From contig NZ_JH636445.1 of the NCBI RefSeq assembly GCF_000255705.1, positions 384,558 to 448,557 on the forward strand: DNA of 64,000 bases, read 5' to 3'. The translations under genes and the position numbers were made by a program. Below are positions 7,570-16,847 of this stretch, piece by piece. How positions within the stretch are numbered: the stretch's first letter is position 1; each line of letters begins with the position of its first letter. The stretch comes from Zavarzinella formosa DSM 19928. Lineage in GTDB: Bacteria > Planctomycetota > Planctomycetia > Gemmatales > Gemmataceae. The notes under the pieces were generated by a model. The model ran no database searches. It saw only the letters and a list, made by a program, of their open reading frames with translations, and was not told where the DNA came from.

Positions 7570-9732
7570 ATGAACTTGCAATCTTCTTCGGTGAATTTGG
7601 TCTCCTCGAATCCCAACATGGGAACAGTGACCCTCCATCAAAAGGGAGTTCCCTCGTCTGGCACGCCTTCAGCCAGCAGCGTCACCGTTCTCAGTTTGCT
7701 CACCTGTGTCCGACGGCGTTGGAAACAGGCATTGGTTCTCGGAACGCTTCTCGGAATCATGGCCTTCGCCTTTGTCTGGATGTTCCTGCCGCCGTCCCGG
7801 CCGTACGCCTACACGAAACTTTACTTCCCGGCCAAGCCGGTTGGATCGGTGGATCATCCCGACCCGCCCGTCAACCAGCAAACTCAAAAAGAACTGATCA
7901 CCAGCCGGATCGTGTTGAAGGCCGTCGCCAACGATTCCGTGATCGCGGCCCTGCCGTCCATTGTGGAAAAGAACGATCCGCTTGCGTGGTTGCTTCGCGA
8001 AGTGACGGTTGATTTTCCGAGCGGTTCCGAAATCTGCAAGATCTCGATCACGGAAGATCGGGCCGAGGATGCCAAGCTGATCGTGGATAAAATCGCGGCG
8101 GTCTACCTCTCGAAAATGGGGACGGAGTCCATCGAGAACCGCAAGACGCACATGGCCAAGCTTCAGGAGATGGTCGAGGCGGCGAAGAAGGATTTGAACG
8201 GGGAAGTGGATGCCTCCCGTTCCGGAGTCAATGGCGGGTTCTCCAGCAGCACCCCCGAAGTCATGGCTCAGCGCCAGCAGATGATTAACAACCAAATCAT
8301 TCAGATCGACAGCGATCTCCTCAAGATTCGCGGCCTGATCGAACAATACAAGTCCGAGGAAAAACGTCTGGCGGCCCGGCTTCAAAAAGTGCCCATCGAA
8401 CTGACCAAGGCCGAGTTTGATCCGTTGTTTGCCCAAAACCCAAATGCCAATCGACTGAAGTCGCTGCGAGACGAACTCTCTTCCGACTACGAACTGAAAC
8501 TCACCGGACTCGGGCCGGAAAATCCCACGATGATCGCCCTCAAGAATCGCATCGACACCTTCGATGCTCGTTTGGAGACGTTGAGCAAGGAACTCAAAAC
8601 CACCATCGCCGTCGGCTTCCAAGAGAAACTCACCGACGATCTTCGCAAGACTCGGGACGAACTTTCCCGGCTCCAGTTCGAGGAAAAGGCCAAGATGAAC
8701 GACGTTGTTCACAAGCAGACGGAGTTTGAAAAACTCAAGGATGCGACGAGCAACGCCGGCCGTTTTCGTCCTGGTCTGGCGGCCAAGGGAACCCGGTTGG
8801 AGGAACTGCAAACCAAACTCTCGAAACTGGAGGCGGAAATGACCGCCCCGGTCTCGGCCCGCTTGCTCGAAGAAGAAGCGGTGATCGTCCGGCCCAACGA
8901 TGCTTCCCGCCGGATGAAGATGTCCGTTGTCGCCGCCATTGTGTGTTTCGGGGCGATGTTTGTCTTCTTGGGCTTCCTGGAGTTTCGCGCCCATCGGGTG
9001 AGCAATCCGCAGGAAGCGAGCCACATCGGGCTTCGCTTGGTGGGGACATTGCCGAACCACACGCCGGGCGCCAACGATGTGCATTTGGAATCACTCGTTA
9101 ACGAGGCGATGGATTCCACCCGCACCGTGTTCTTGCACTCGGCCATGATCAACAACTTGCGAACCGTGCTGGTGACCAGCGCCGTTGGCGGCGAAGGAAA
9201 AACGTCGCTCTCCACCCGGCTGGCTTCCAGTCTTGCCCGGTCCGGGCGGCGAACCTTGTTGATTGACGGCGACTTGCGAAATCCCTCGATCCACAAATAC
9301 TTGGCCGGACAGCCGACCGTTGGCGCGTGCGAAGTTCTTCGCGGGCAATTGCCTGTCAGCGAGGCCATCGTTGCGGCCACGACGGAAAACCTTTGGGTGC
9401 TTCCGGCGGGGAAATGCGACAAGTTCGCGATTCAGGCATTGTCCCAAGACGGCTTCGCCAAAATTCTTGTCGAAGCCAACAGTCACGATTTTGATTTCAT
9501 CCTGATTGATTCGGCCCCGATTCTTCCGGTGGCTGACACGCTGTTGATCGCCAAGAACGTCGATGGCGTGCTTCTTTCGATGATGGTGGATGTGAGTCAG
9601 GTGGAACGGGTGAACGTGGCCTGCCAGAAACTGGCGGCCCTTGACATCCCATTGCTTGGCACGGTCGTGCAGGGGACGCGAAGCGACACGTATGGTTATG
9701 GGCCGGAGTATGTCGCCCCGGCGACGGCGTGA
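7570..9732 (+). CDS. Wzz-type chain-length regulator fused to BY-kinase (polysaccharide tyrosine autokinase)
   Basis: A 720-residue inner-membrane protein that likely controls polysaccharide chain length and export. TM1 is about 54-74. A long periplasmic region with coiled-coil stretches (about 195-440, KLxxLRDELSSDYELK and similar) follows, then TM2 at about 449-470. The cytoplasmic BY-kinase domain has Walker A AVGGEGKTSL (about 538-547), Walker A' LLIDGDLRNP (563-572) and Walker B FDFILIDSAP (641-650). The C terminus carries a small tyrosine cluster (Tyr708, 710, 714) as autophosphorylation sites. It is the first gene of the operon. Fusion of both halves matches the Wzc/ExoP type rather than the split Firmicute type. 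Confidence 0.92.
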   Translation: MNLQSSSVNLVSSNPNMGTVTLHQKGVPSSGTPSASSVTVLSLLTCVRRRWKQALVLGTLLGIMAFAFVWMFLPPSRPYAYTKLYFPAKPVGSVDHPDPPVNQQTQKELITSRIVLKAVANDSVIAALPSIVEKNDPLAWLLREVTVDFPSGSEICKISITEDRAEDAKLIVDKIAAVYLSKMGTESIENRKTHMAKLQEMVEAAKKDLNGEVDASRSGVNGGFSSSTPEVMAQRQQMINNQIIQIDSDLLKIRGLIEQYKSEEKRLAARLQKVPIELTKAEFDPLFAQNPNANRLKSLRDELSSDYELKLTGLGPENPTMIALKNRIDTFDARLETLSKELKTTIAVGFQEKLTDDLRKTRDELSRLQFEEKAKMNDVVHKQTEFEKLKDATSNAGRFRPGLAAKGTRLEELQTKLSKLEAEMTAPVSARLLEEEAVIVRPNDASRRMKMSVVAAIVCFGAMFVFLGFLEFRAHRVSNPQEASHIGLRLVGTLPNHTPGANDVHLESLVNEAMDSTRTVFLHSAMINNLRTVLVTSAVGGEGKTSLSTRLASSLARSGRRTLLIDGDLRNPSIHKYLAGQPTVGACEVLRGQLPVSEAIVAATTENLWVLPAGKCDKFAIQALSQDGFAKILVEANSHDFDFILIDSAPILPVADTLLIAKNVDGVLLSMMVDVSQVERVNVACQKLAALDIPLLGTVVQGTRSDTYGYGPEYVAPATA

Positions 9733-9834
9733 GCATTGATTCGTTGCTCGCGTGGTTTGTCGTTTGGGCAGGCATCGTTCACAAGGCTTTTGGAACCGTT
9801 GAACGGACCAACCTTCGGATGGGGAACCGCAGAT

Positions 9835-10629
9835 ATGTTGGGTAAATTTCGACCGCCGGAAACCTATGCCGGTCTGGCCGTGCCAATCCCGCGATCCGGA
9901 TTTCAACAGCGAGCCGGTCACGTCCATGTGCCCGACGAGCCCGGTTACGTCCGCGTCACTCATTACCATAACATCAAGCGAACATTCGATCTGTTTTGCG
10001 GCCTGCTGCTTGGATTTTTGCTTTTTCCGGCCATTGCGGTGTTTTCGGCTCTGATTGTCGTCACCTCGCCCGGTCCCGCTTTTTACACGCAAACCCGTTT
10101 GGGGCGGTTTGGCCGTCCGTTTGTGATTTGGAAGCACCGCACGATGCGGCACAACTGTGAGCGGGAATCGGGAGCCAAATGGTCCACCAAGGGGGACACC
10201 CGGATCACGTTCCTCGGCAAGATTCTCCGCAAGCTGCACATCGACGAGTTTCCGCAGATCATCAACGTCCTCAAGGGGGACATGAGCCTTGTCGGTCCCC
10301 GGCCGGAACGTCCGGAATTCTTTCCGGCCTTGCAAGCGTCGGTCCCTGATTATGCCCGCCGATTGTTGGTGAAACCGGGGGTGACGGGGATGGCCCAAGT
10401 TTATCTTCCGCCGGACGAGGATGTGGAAAGTGTTCGCATGAAGCAAGTCTTTGATTTGTACTATGTGCGTCACCTGAGTCTTTTGCTTGATCTCCGGTTG
10501 TTGATCGCCACGCCGTTGCAGGCCATCGGGTTTCCCCACATTTTGGTTCGTCCGATGTTGTTGCTTCCTCGACGTGAAATTGTCGAGCTTGAACATTCAT
10601 TGTTGACCAGTTCCACGACGGATTGTTGA
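9835..10629 (+). CDS. initiating sugar-1-phosphate transferase (bacterial sugar transferase family)
   Basis: A 264-residue polyisoprenyl-phosphate sugar transferase that would load the first sugar onto undecaprenyl phosphate at the inner membrane. One membrane segment at about residues 45-70 (LFCGLLLGFLLFPAIAVFSAL) precedes the catalytic part with YTQTRLGRFGRPFVIWKHRTMR and the family signature IDEFPQIINVLKGDMSLVGPRP. It is the short form lacking the N-terminal multi-TM half of WbaP. I chose the ATG at 9835; an in-frame TTG at 9736, just after the preceding stop, would add 33 residues. Sugar specificity cannot be read. Confidence 0.9.
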   Translation: MLGKFRPPETYAGLAVPIPRSGFQQRAGHVHVPDEPGYVRVTHYHNIKRTFDLFCGLLLGFLLFPAIAVFSALIVVTSPGPAFYTQTRLGRFGRPFVIWKHRTMRHNCERESGAKWSTKGDTRITFLGKILRKLHIDEFPQIINVLKGDMSLVGPRPERPEFFPALQASVPDYARRLLVKPGVTGMAQVYLPPDEDVESVRMKQVFDLYYVRHLSLLLDLRLLIATPLQAIGFPHILVRPMLLLPRREIVELEHSLLTSSTTDC

Positions 10630-10636
10630 TCCAGCC

Positions 10637-11863
10637 GTGTCACTTTCCAACCTTCCCAATGTTCTCTTTGTCACCCATCGAGTTCCCTTTCCACCGGACA
10701 AGGGAGACCGAATCCGCACGTATCACTTGCTCCGCTATCTGGCCGGGCGGTCGCGCGTGCATCTGGCTTCGTTTGCCGACGAACCGGTGACGCCGGAAAC
10801 CACGGAACACCTTTCCCGGCTGACCGTTCGATTTTCGGCGATCCCGCATGGTGTCTCCAAGTGGCCGGGGGGAGCGCGATCATTCCTCTTCGGCCACAGC
10901 ATTTCGGAGGGGATTTTCTCCCGCCCCGGAATGCGGAAACTGTTGGGCGAATGGCTGGCCGACACGCCGTTTCAAGGGGTGGTTCTCTCGGCATCGAGTC
11001 TGGCCTCCTATCTCAAGAAGCCAGGTTTTGGCAAGGCCGTCACCATCGTGGATTCGGTGGACGTGGACAGTCAAAAATGGCTGGATTATGCCGCCGCGAG
11101 CGCGCCGCCCAAGAAGTGGGTGTTTGCCGCCGAGGGGAAGCGGCTTCGACGAACGGAACAACGAATTTCCGAGATGGCCGACGCGGTGACGTTCGTGAGC
11201 GAACGCGAAACGCAACTGGTCCGCGAATATTGCCGCCAGCCCGAGAAAATCGTGACGGCCACCAACGGCGTTGATCTGGCTTACTATTCGCCGCAACCGC
11301 ATCCGAATCCCCGAGGGATCGTGTTTGTGGGGGCCTTGGATTACAAGCCGAACGTCGAGGGGATTTGCTGGTTCGCCAAAACAATCTGGCCGACCATGCG
11401 CCATTACGCGCCAACGGCCACGCTCAAGATTGTCGGTCGGCGTCCCGTTCCGGCGGTGCGGGAACTCGGGGCCATTCCGGGCATTGAGATGATCGGCCAA
11501 GTTCCCGATGTCCGGCCCGCATTGGCGGAATCGGCCGTGGTCATCGCTCCGCTGATGATCGCCCGTGGCTTGCAAAACAAAGTGCTGGAGGCGATGGCGT
11601 TTGGCAAGCCGGTGGTGGGGAGTCCGGCCGCGTTGGCGGGGTTTGGCCATCCCGAACATCTCCCGGCCGTCCCGGCTGAAACGCCCGATGAGTGGGTCCA
11701 CCGAACCGTCACCCTGTTGAATGACCCCGCCCGGTGTTGGGAACTCGGGATGGCCGGTCGCCGATACGCGGAGGCGTATCATGACTGGCAGCAATGTCTC
11801 GCCCCGTTCGGCCGGTTGTTGCGGCTGGATCAGACGGGTGTGACGCCGGGACCAACCTCATGA
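10637..11863 (+). CDS. GT4-like glycosyltransferase of the TIGR03087 (exosortase/PEP-CTERM-associated) type
   Basis: A 408-residue cytoplasmic glycosyltransferase with a GT-B fold. The N terminus FVTHRVPFPPDKGDRIRTYHLLRYLA matches the hallmark of the sugar transferase family linked to EpsH/exosortase loci (family recalled, not searched). The C-terminal donor-binding half has GIVFVGALDYKPNVEGICWF and the GLQNKVLEAMAFGKPVV motif with the conserved Glu. The start is GTG at 10637, 7 bp after the previous stop; its stop overlaps the next gene by 4 nt. It probably adds a sugar to the lipid-linked repeat. Confidence 0.85.
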   Translation: MSLSNLPNVLFVTHRVPFPPDKGDRIRTYHLLRYLAGRSRVHLASFADEPVTPETTEHLSRLTVRFSAIPHGVSKWPGGARSFLFGHSISEGIFSRPGMRKLLGEWLADTPFQGVVLSASSLASYLKKPGFGKAVTIVDSVDVDSQKWLDYAAASAPPKKWVFAAEGKRLRRTEQRISEMADAVTFVSERETQLVREYCRQPEKIVTATNGVDLAYYSPQPHPNPRGIVFVGALDYKPNVEGICWFAKTIWPTMRHYAPTATLKIVGRRPVPAVRELGAIPGIEMIGQVPDVRPALAESAVVIAPLMIARGLQNKVLEAMAFGKPVVGSPAALAGFGHPEHLPAVPAETPDEWVHRTVTLLNDPARCWELGMAGRRYAEAYHDWQQCLAPFGRLLRLDQTGVTPGPTS

Positions 11864-13206
11864 ACTCCCGCCCGATTCTTGGCCGCCGACACTATCTGAT
11901 CCTCACCATCTCCTTTCTGCTGTTCGTGATTTACGGCAGTCTGGTCCCTTTGCATTATGAGCCGGTGGATTTTGAAACCGGGCACGCCAAGTTCATCAGC
12001 CGGATGACTCGGGGACTCGATTTCAACATTCGGTCCGATTGGGCCGCGAACGTGTTGTTGTTCATTCCGCTTGGGTTTTTCTGCATGGGATTGCTGACAG
12101 TGGACCGCCCCAAGCCGATGTGGGGGCTGCCGCTGATTCCGTTTTTCACCATCCTCAGCGCCGCCATCGAGTTTGCCCAAATCTGGTTTCCCCCGCGAGA
12201 CACCACGTTGAATGACGTGGTGGCCGAGACCATCGGGGGGATCATCGGTGTGCTGGGCTGGCTCGCCTTTGGGCAAAACCTCACGGATCGATTTCGACAA
12301 TTCATGTCGGCTTATGGTCCGGGCGATTGGGCCGTTCGCGTGCTTCCCGCCTATCTGTTGTTCCTCGCGTTTACCGAGGGAATGCCCTTCGACCTGACGA
12401 TGAGTCCGGGGATTGTCTGGCACAAAATGAAACGGCAATTGGATGAGCGAGAGATCCGGGAAGGCTTCGCGATGGTCGATGTCGTGCCCCCCAAGAGCCG
12501 GGTTCCTGAAAAAACACTGATGACGACCGCGTATTTCGTCCCTGTCGGGGTGTTGATCGCGTTTCTGCCCGGAAGCCGCTGGCGAAGATCATCTTCGGCC
12601 GGGCTGGTGTTTCTCGCGGGATTGCTGGTGGCCGGCGGGATTGAGGGATTGCAGCTCATCGTCGTCAGTTGCTCGGCCTACGCATCGGATATTTTGCTGG
12701 GCGCCATCTGTGTCCTCGCCGGTTGGAAAGTGGCCTCGCTTCCAGAACCATTGCCCAAGGGTGTCTGGATTCTCGGGGTGTTGGCTTGGGTTGTCGCCCT
12801 GACGGGAGTGTCGTGGACACCGCTGCTTTGGCAACCGGACCGCCTCAATGACATGGCCTCCCGATTTGAGTGGATGCCTTTCCGGGAATACATCGACTCG
12901 AATTACCTGAATGGAATGAACAAGATCATTCACCGCACGATGGCCTACGTTCCGGCCGGGTTTCTGGCGAGCCGGGCCATCGGGTGCCGTTCCATCGTCT
13001 TCGCCGTGTTGGGCGGATTGCTGGGAATGATGATCGAAGCGGGGCAGGTGGTGTTCACGGACCACACGGCCAGCATCTCGGATGTGATTTTGGGAAGTCT
13101 GGGAGCCTGGTGCGGCGCGGTCGTCGCCGGCCGGGCGGCGAAAAACATCCCATCCGGGATTGTTGAGCGTCCAAAATCCGACGTGCCGCCAATTCGTCTT
13201 CTATGA
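11860..13206 (+). CDS. integral membrane protein with two VanZ-like domains
   Basis: A 448-residue multi-spanning membrane protein. The N-terminal half (ANVLLFIPLGFFCMGLLTV, then AAIEFAQIWFPPRDTTLNDVVAETIGGIIGVLG) and the C-terminal half (HRTMAYVPAGFLASRAI, then MMIEAGQVVFTDHTASISDVILGSLGAWCG) each show the VanZ pattern: a helix with N/H-x-x-x-F/Y-x-P-x-G followed by E-x-x-Q and a DVxxxxxG helix. A middle section repeats similar helices (MTTAYFVPVGVLIAFLP and EGLQLIVVSCSAYASDILLG), so three partial copies may exist. VanZ proteins have no settled biochemical role; in polysaccharide loci they may act in lipid carrier or assembly steps. The ATG start overlaps the previous TGA. Confidence 0.8.
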   Translation: MNSRPILGRRHYLILTISFLLFVIYGSLVPLHYEPVDFETGHAKFISRMTRGLDFNIRSDWAANVLLFIPLGFFCMGLLTVDRPKPMWGLPLIPFFTILSAAIEFAQIWFPPRDTTLNDVVAETIGGIIGVLGWLAFGQNLTDRFRQFMSAYGPGDWAVRVLPAYLLFLAFTEGMPFDLTMSPGIVWHKMKRQLDEREIREGFAMVDVVPPKSRVPEKTLMTTAYFVPVGVLIAFLPGSRWRRSSSAGLVFLAGLLVAGGIEGLQLIVVSCSAYASDILLGAICVLAGWKVASLPEPLPKGVWILGVLAWVVALTGVSWTPLLWQPDRLNDMASRFEWMPFREYIDSNYLNGMNKIIHRTMAYVPAGFLASRAIGCRSIVFAVLGGLLGMMIEAGQVVFTDHTASISDVILGSLGAWCGAVVAGRAAKNIPSGIVERPKSDVPPIRLL

Positions 13207-14165
13207 TTTGGACGAATTCGCAGTTGATCGGCCGCCACGGCCGGGAGGAGTGGGGCGTGAACATGCCCGGAAGCATCATGTCGGGAACCACCACGGGCCT
13301 GCTAGTGAGCCAACCAATCGAAACCAGTCCGGCCGTCGCCACCGAACTCCCGTTGACGGTCATCCAACCCCAACCGGGTTGGAAGATGGTCAATTTCCGC
13401 GATCTCTGGCGTTCCAAGGAACTCCTCTATTATCTGGCTTGGCGGGACATCAAGGTCCGTTACAAGCAAACGGCCTTGGGCGTCGCCTGGGCGTTTGTGC
13501 AGCCGGTTTTCGCCATGCTCGTCTTCACGCTGTTTCTCGGCGATGTCGCCGGGCTGAACGCGGGGATCGAGCATTATTCCCTGTATGTGTTTGCCGGGAT
13601 GCTCCCGTGGACGTTCTTCTCGGGAGCCATTTCCCAGTCGGGCAATAGCATCGTTGCCAACGAACGGTTGATTACCAAGGTATACTTTCCAAGGCTGCAC
13701 GTTCCGTTCAGTTCCGTGGGGAGCGTCCTGTTCGACTTTGTTGTCGGGTTCCCGCTGCTCTTGGGCATGATGCTTTGGTATGGCACCCCCCTGACCGCCA
13801 GTTTGCTGGCCGCTCCGTTGGTGTTCGGGCTGTTGGTTTTCATGGCGATGGGCATCGGAGCATTGTTCGCGGCCCTCGTGGCGGTGCAACGGGACTTCCG
13901 ATACATCCTGTGGTTTTCGATTCAAATTTGGATGTTTGCCACCCCGACGATTTATCGGCCGCTGGCGTCGATGAGCGAATCGGCCCAATGGTGGGTTCCG
14001 CTGAATCCCGTTCACGGGGTGATTGAAAACTGGCGGCAGTGCCTCTTGGGCGGGCCGATCAACTGGTATTCCCTCGCGGTTTCCGGAACGGTGGGGGTGA
14101 TTCTCTCCGTGTTCGGGCTGGCTTTCTACCGACGCATGGAGCGGTCCTTCGCGGATCTGATCTGA
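13203..14165 (+). CDS. polysaccharide ABC exporter permease (Wzm/TagG type, ABC-2)
   Basis: A 320-residue ABC-2 permease for export of lipid-linked polysaccharide. A cytoplasmic N-terminal stretch of about 70 residues ends in LRSKELLYYLAWRDIKVRYKQT-like family sequence (here DLWRSKELLYYLAWRDIKVR), followed by about six membrane helices such as AFVQPVFAMLVFTLFL, MLPWTFFSGAI and PLVFGLLVFMAMGIGALFAALV. The motif LITKVYFPRLHVP between helices is characteristic. The ATG start overlaps the preceding stop (ATGA); an internal Met at 13263 is an alternative. The cognate ATPase follows after 4 bp. Confidence 0.92.
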   Translation: MIWTNSQLIGRHGREEWGVNMPGSIMSGTTTGLLVSQPIETSPAVATELPLTVIQPQPGWKMVNFRDLWRSKELLYYLAWRDIKVRYKQTALGVAWAFVQPVFAMLVFTLFLGDVAGLNAGIEHYSLYVFAGMLPWTFFSGAISQSGNSIVANERLITKVYFPRLHVPFSSVGSVLFDFVVGFPLLLGMMLWYGTPLTASLLAAPLVFGLLVFMAMGIGALFAALVAVQRDFRYILWFSIQIWMFATPTIYRPLASMSESAQWWVPLNPVHGVIENWRQCLLGGPINWYSLAVSGTVGVILSVFGLAFYRRMERSFADLI

Positions 14166-14169
14166 CCCC

Positions 14170-15453
14170 ATGAAATCATCCATCCATGTCGAGGGGCTTT
14201 CCAAATGTTACTCCCTGAACCAACGGGGAGTGATGGACCGGAACCTCACCGAGAACATCAAGTATCAGCTTGGCCGGGTGGCCGGGAAGTTTACCGGGCG
14301 CAAATATGAATCCGGGAAGACGACCGATTATTGGGCCTTGAAAGATGTGAGTTTTGAAGCGTTCCCCGGAGACTGCATCGGCTTCGTGGGTCGCAACGGG
14401 GCGGGCAAAAGCACGCTCTTGAAGATCCTTAGCCGGATTGTGGAACCGACGGCCGGCCGGGCGACGATCCGGGGGCGGCTCGGTTGTCTTCTGGAAGTCG
14501 GCACCGGCTTCCATCCGGAGCTGAGCGGCCGGGAAAATATTTTCCTCAACGGCAGCATCCTCGGGATGACCCGCCGGGAAATCAAGGCGAAATTCGACGA
14601 GATCATCGCTTTTGCGGACCTTGACAAGTTTCTCGATACTCCGGTGAAACGCTATTCCAGCGGCATGTTCGTCCGGCTGGCGTTTGCGGTGGCCGCCCAT
14701 CTGCAACCGGAGGTGTTGATTGTCGATGAAGTCTTGGCAGTCGGTGATGCCTCGTTTCAAAAGAAGTGCCTTGGCAAAATGCGGGACGTGTCTCAGGAAG
14801 GCCGCACCGTTCTGTTTGTCAGCCACGACATGACCGCCATGCGGCGATTGTGCAACCGGGCCGTGTTGATGTCCAAGGGACAGGTCTCGATGGTCGGCCC
14901 GACCGGTGACATCGTGAGTGAATATCTGGCCCGTGAATCGGTTCTCACCCCGGCGGGCATGACGGTTGACCTCACGAACGCCCGCCGCAAGGGAAACATG
15001 GAAGCCCGTTTCACCTCAATGGTGTTTGACGGGGCCGGGATGTCGGATCGAAACGAAGTGATTTCCGGCGGACCGGTTCGGCTAAAATTGAACATCAACG
15101 CCGAGAAGCCGGTGATGACCGACAGCATCGCCGTGTCGTTTTCGGATCGTACCGGTTACAAACTGGTCAACGCGGACAGTCTGCGGTTGGACCGGCCGGT
15201 GCATTTGCGGGCCGGGGACAACGAGATTGAAGTGCGGTTGCGGGCCTTGAACCTGCAACCGGGAACGTACACCCTCGGGCTGACCCTCGCCCGCTGGCCG
15301 GAAACCACCTACGATTCGATTGAACCCGCCTGCGATATTGAAGTGGCCCCGAATCCCGCCGATGGCACGACCCGTTCACCCATCGAAGGCGTTGTCCGGT
15401 GTGAATTCGACCTGCTCGGCGTCCCCGAAAGCCTGCCCTTTGCCGGAGTCTGA
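14170..15453 (+). CDS. polysaccharide ABC exporter ATPase with C-terminal glycan-recognition-like domain (Wzt type)
   Basis: A 427-residue ATPase partner of the permease. Walker A GFVGRNGAGKSTLLK is at about residues 72-86, the signature YSSGMFVRLAFAVAAHL and Walker B VLIVDEVLAVGD follow, with an H-loop in LFVSHD. After about residue 275 comes a beta-rich extension (LKLNINAEKPVMTDSIAVSF, LNLQPGTYTLGLTLAR) matching the Wzt C-terminal domain that in some exporters recognises the finished chain end. Its presence suggests that modified chains are checked before export. A roughly 25-residue insertion after the first strand (residues 15-45, containing the K/Y-rich VAGKFTGRKYESG) is usual for this family. 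Confidence 0.92.
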   Translation: MKSSIHVEGLSKCYSLNQRGVMDRNLTENIKYQLGRVAGKFTGRKYESGKTTDYWALKDVSFEAFPGDCIGFVGRNGAGKSTLLKILSRIVEPTAGRATIRGRLGCLLEVGTGFHPELSGRENIFLNGSILGMTRREIKAKFDEIIAFADLDKFLDTPVKRYSSGMFVRLAFAVAAHLQPEVLIVDEVLAVGDASFQKKCLGKMRDVSQEGRTVLFVSHDMTAMRRLCNRAVLMSKGQVSMVGPTGDIVSEYLARESVLTPAGMTVDLTNARRKGNMEARFTSMVFDGAGMSDRNEVISGGPVRLKLNINAEKPVMTDSIAVSFSDRTGYKLVNADSLRLDRPVHLRAGDNEIEVRLRALNLQPGTYTLGLTLARWPETTYDSIEPACDIEVAPNPADGTTRSPIEGVVRCEFDLLGVPESLPFAGV

Positions 15454-15459
15454 CAAGAC

Positions 15460-16845
15460 GTGCTTAAGCTGGCCCTCATGCTGATCTGGACGCTCACCGG
15501 CATCATCGGCGGGCTGGCTTACTCACCGTTTTTGCCGGTGCTGGTGTATCACTTCTTTTCGGTGCTGCGTCCGCAGTTCATGTGGATTTATTCCCTCGAT
15601 CCTTATGTGCAGCGGGACTTTCCGTGGTCGTTTTTGGTGGCCATCGCCGCCATCGGAACGTCATTCATTTGGCGGAGCGCCCATTGGATTGCCCCCAATC
15701 GCTTCAAAGGCGTGGACCTGCCGCGTTTTCATGTTGGCCACGCCTGTTTTGGGGCGTTCGCCTTGTGGATCACGATCACCTATGTCAATGCTCGTAATCA
15801 GGCGGTGGCCGAACCGTATTTTGATGATTATCGCAAGATTTTTTTAATGTTCTTCATCACATCGCTTGTGATGATTAGCGTTCGACAAGCGTGGGTGTTG
15901 TATTTGTCCTCCGCCGTCGCCTTGGGTTACATCGGCTATGAAGTCAACGAGATTTACCTCACGTCGGGCGGTTATAATTTCATCTACCGGCAGGGATTCT
16001 GCGGTCTGGATAACAACGGGGCCGCGCTGCTGTTGAGCATGGGCATTCCTCTGTGTATTTTTGCTTGGGATGGCATCAAACACTGGATTCGTTGGATATT
16101 CCCGGTGATGGCCCTGTTGATTATCCACAGTATTTTGCTCTCGTATTCACGCGGGGCCATGCTCTCGGCGCTGTTGGTGACGCCGCTGTATTTTGTCCGC
16201 GCCCGGCACCGGAAGATGATCCTCATTTTTGCGGGCATCGGGCTGGCGTTGCTGCCGGTCATGGCCGGGCGGGAGATCGTCGAACGATTCGCTTCCATCG
16301 GCAAACACGAGGAGGACGGGAGTGCCGCCAGTCGGAAGACGACGTGGGCGATCGCCTTTCGGATGGCGGTCGAGAATCCTGTGTTCGGGTTGGGAATACG
16401 AAACAGCCCGCTGTACACGTATGATTATGGGGCCGATGAACAAGGCCGGGTGATTCACTCCACGTATTTGCAAATTGCCGCCGATTCGGGATTCGTCGGC
16501 TTGGCGGCTTATGTGTCGATCATTTTGGGAGGGCTGTATTCCTGCCGCTGTGTCCGTCATGCGGTGGCCGGATCGATCACCACGGGCACCGTCCTGGCGG
16601 CGGCCGGTCGCTTTGCGGCCGGGGAGAATTGGCGTGTCTCAAAAACCGAGGGGCTTTCCGGGCATGATGCGGAACTGGCTTACTCGATGGCCTGCGGTGT
16701 GGAGGGAAGCCTGATTTCGTTTGCGTTTGGCTGCATGTTTCTCTCGCTTGAGACGTTCGAGCCTTTTTATCTGGTGGCGGGCTTGGGCATTCAATTGTGG
16801 TCGATCATCCAAGTCATGCAACGACAACAAGTGGCGACGGTGTGA
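15460..16845 (+). CDS. O-antigen ligase/polymerase-like membrane protein (possibly exosortase-A-associated type)
   Basis: A 461-residue protein with roughly ten or more membrane helices and the Wzy_C/O-antigen ligase signature region (AGREIVERFASIG and then ENPVFGLGIRNSPLYTYD, with HSTYLQIAADSGFVGL after it). The N terminus, with FLPVLVYHFFSVLRPQFMWIYSL, resembles the putative O-glycosylation ligases found with exosortase A (recalled family). It would join lipid-linked glycan to an acceptor or polymerise repeats on the outer face of the inner membrane. The start is GTG at 15460, 7 bp after the ATPase stop. Ligase and polymerase cannot be told apart by sequence reading. Confidence 0.85.
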   Translation: MLKLALMLIWTLTGIIGGLAYSPFLPVLVYHFFSVLRPQFMWIYSLDPYVQRDFPWSFLVAIAAIGTSFIWRSAHWIAPNRFKGVDLPRFHVGHACFGAFALWITITYVNARNQAVAEPYFDDYRKIFLMFFITSLVMISVRQAWVLYLSSAVALGYIGYEVNEIYLTSGGYNFIYRQGFCGLDNNGAALLLSMGIPLCIFAWDGIKHWIRWIFPVMALLIIHSILLSYSRGAMLSALLVTPLYFVRARHRKMILIFAGIGLALLPVMAGREIVERFASIGKHEEDGSAASRKTTWAIAFRMAVENPVFGLGIRNSPLYTYDYGADEQGRVIHSTYLQIAADSGFVGLAAYVSIILGGLYSCRCVRHAVAGSITTGTVLAAAGRFAAGENWRVSKTEGLSGHDAELAYSMACGVEGSLISFAFGCMFLSLETFEPFYLVAGLGIQLWSIIQVMQRQQVATV

Positions 16846-16847
16846 CC

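Noticed and set aside
7669-9084. Long open frame antisense to the Wzz-BY-kinase gene
   Set aside because: It is a by-product of high-GC codon usage on the other strand; it lacks domain features, and the plus-strand kinase has all family motifs.
9091-10596. Long antisense open frame across the sugar transferase gene
   Set aside because: It has no recognisable domain and low-complexity Arg/His/Gln-rich content typical of antisense frames.
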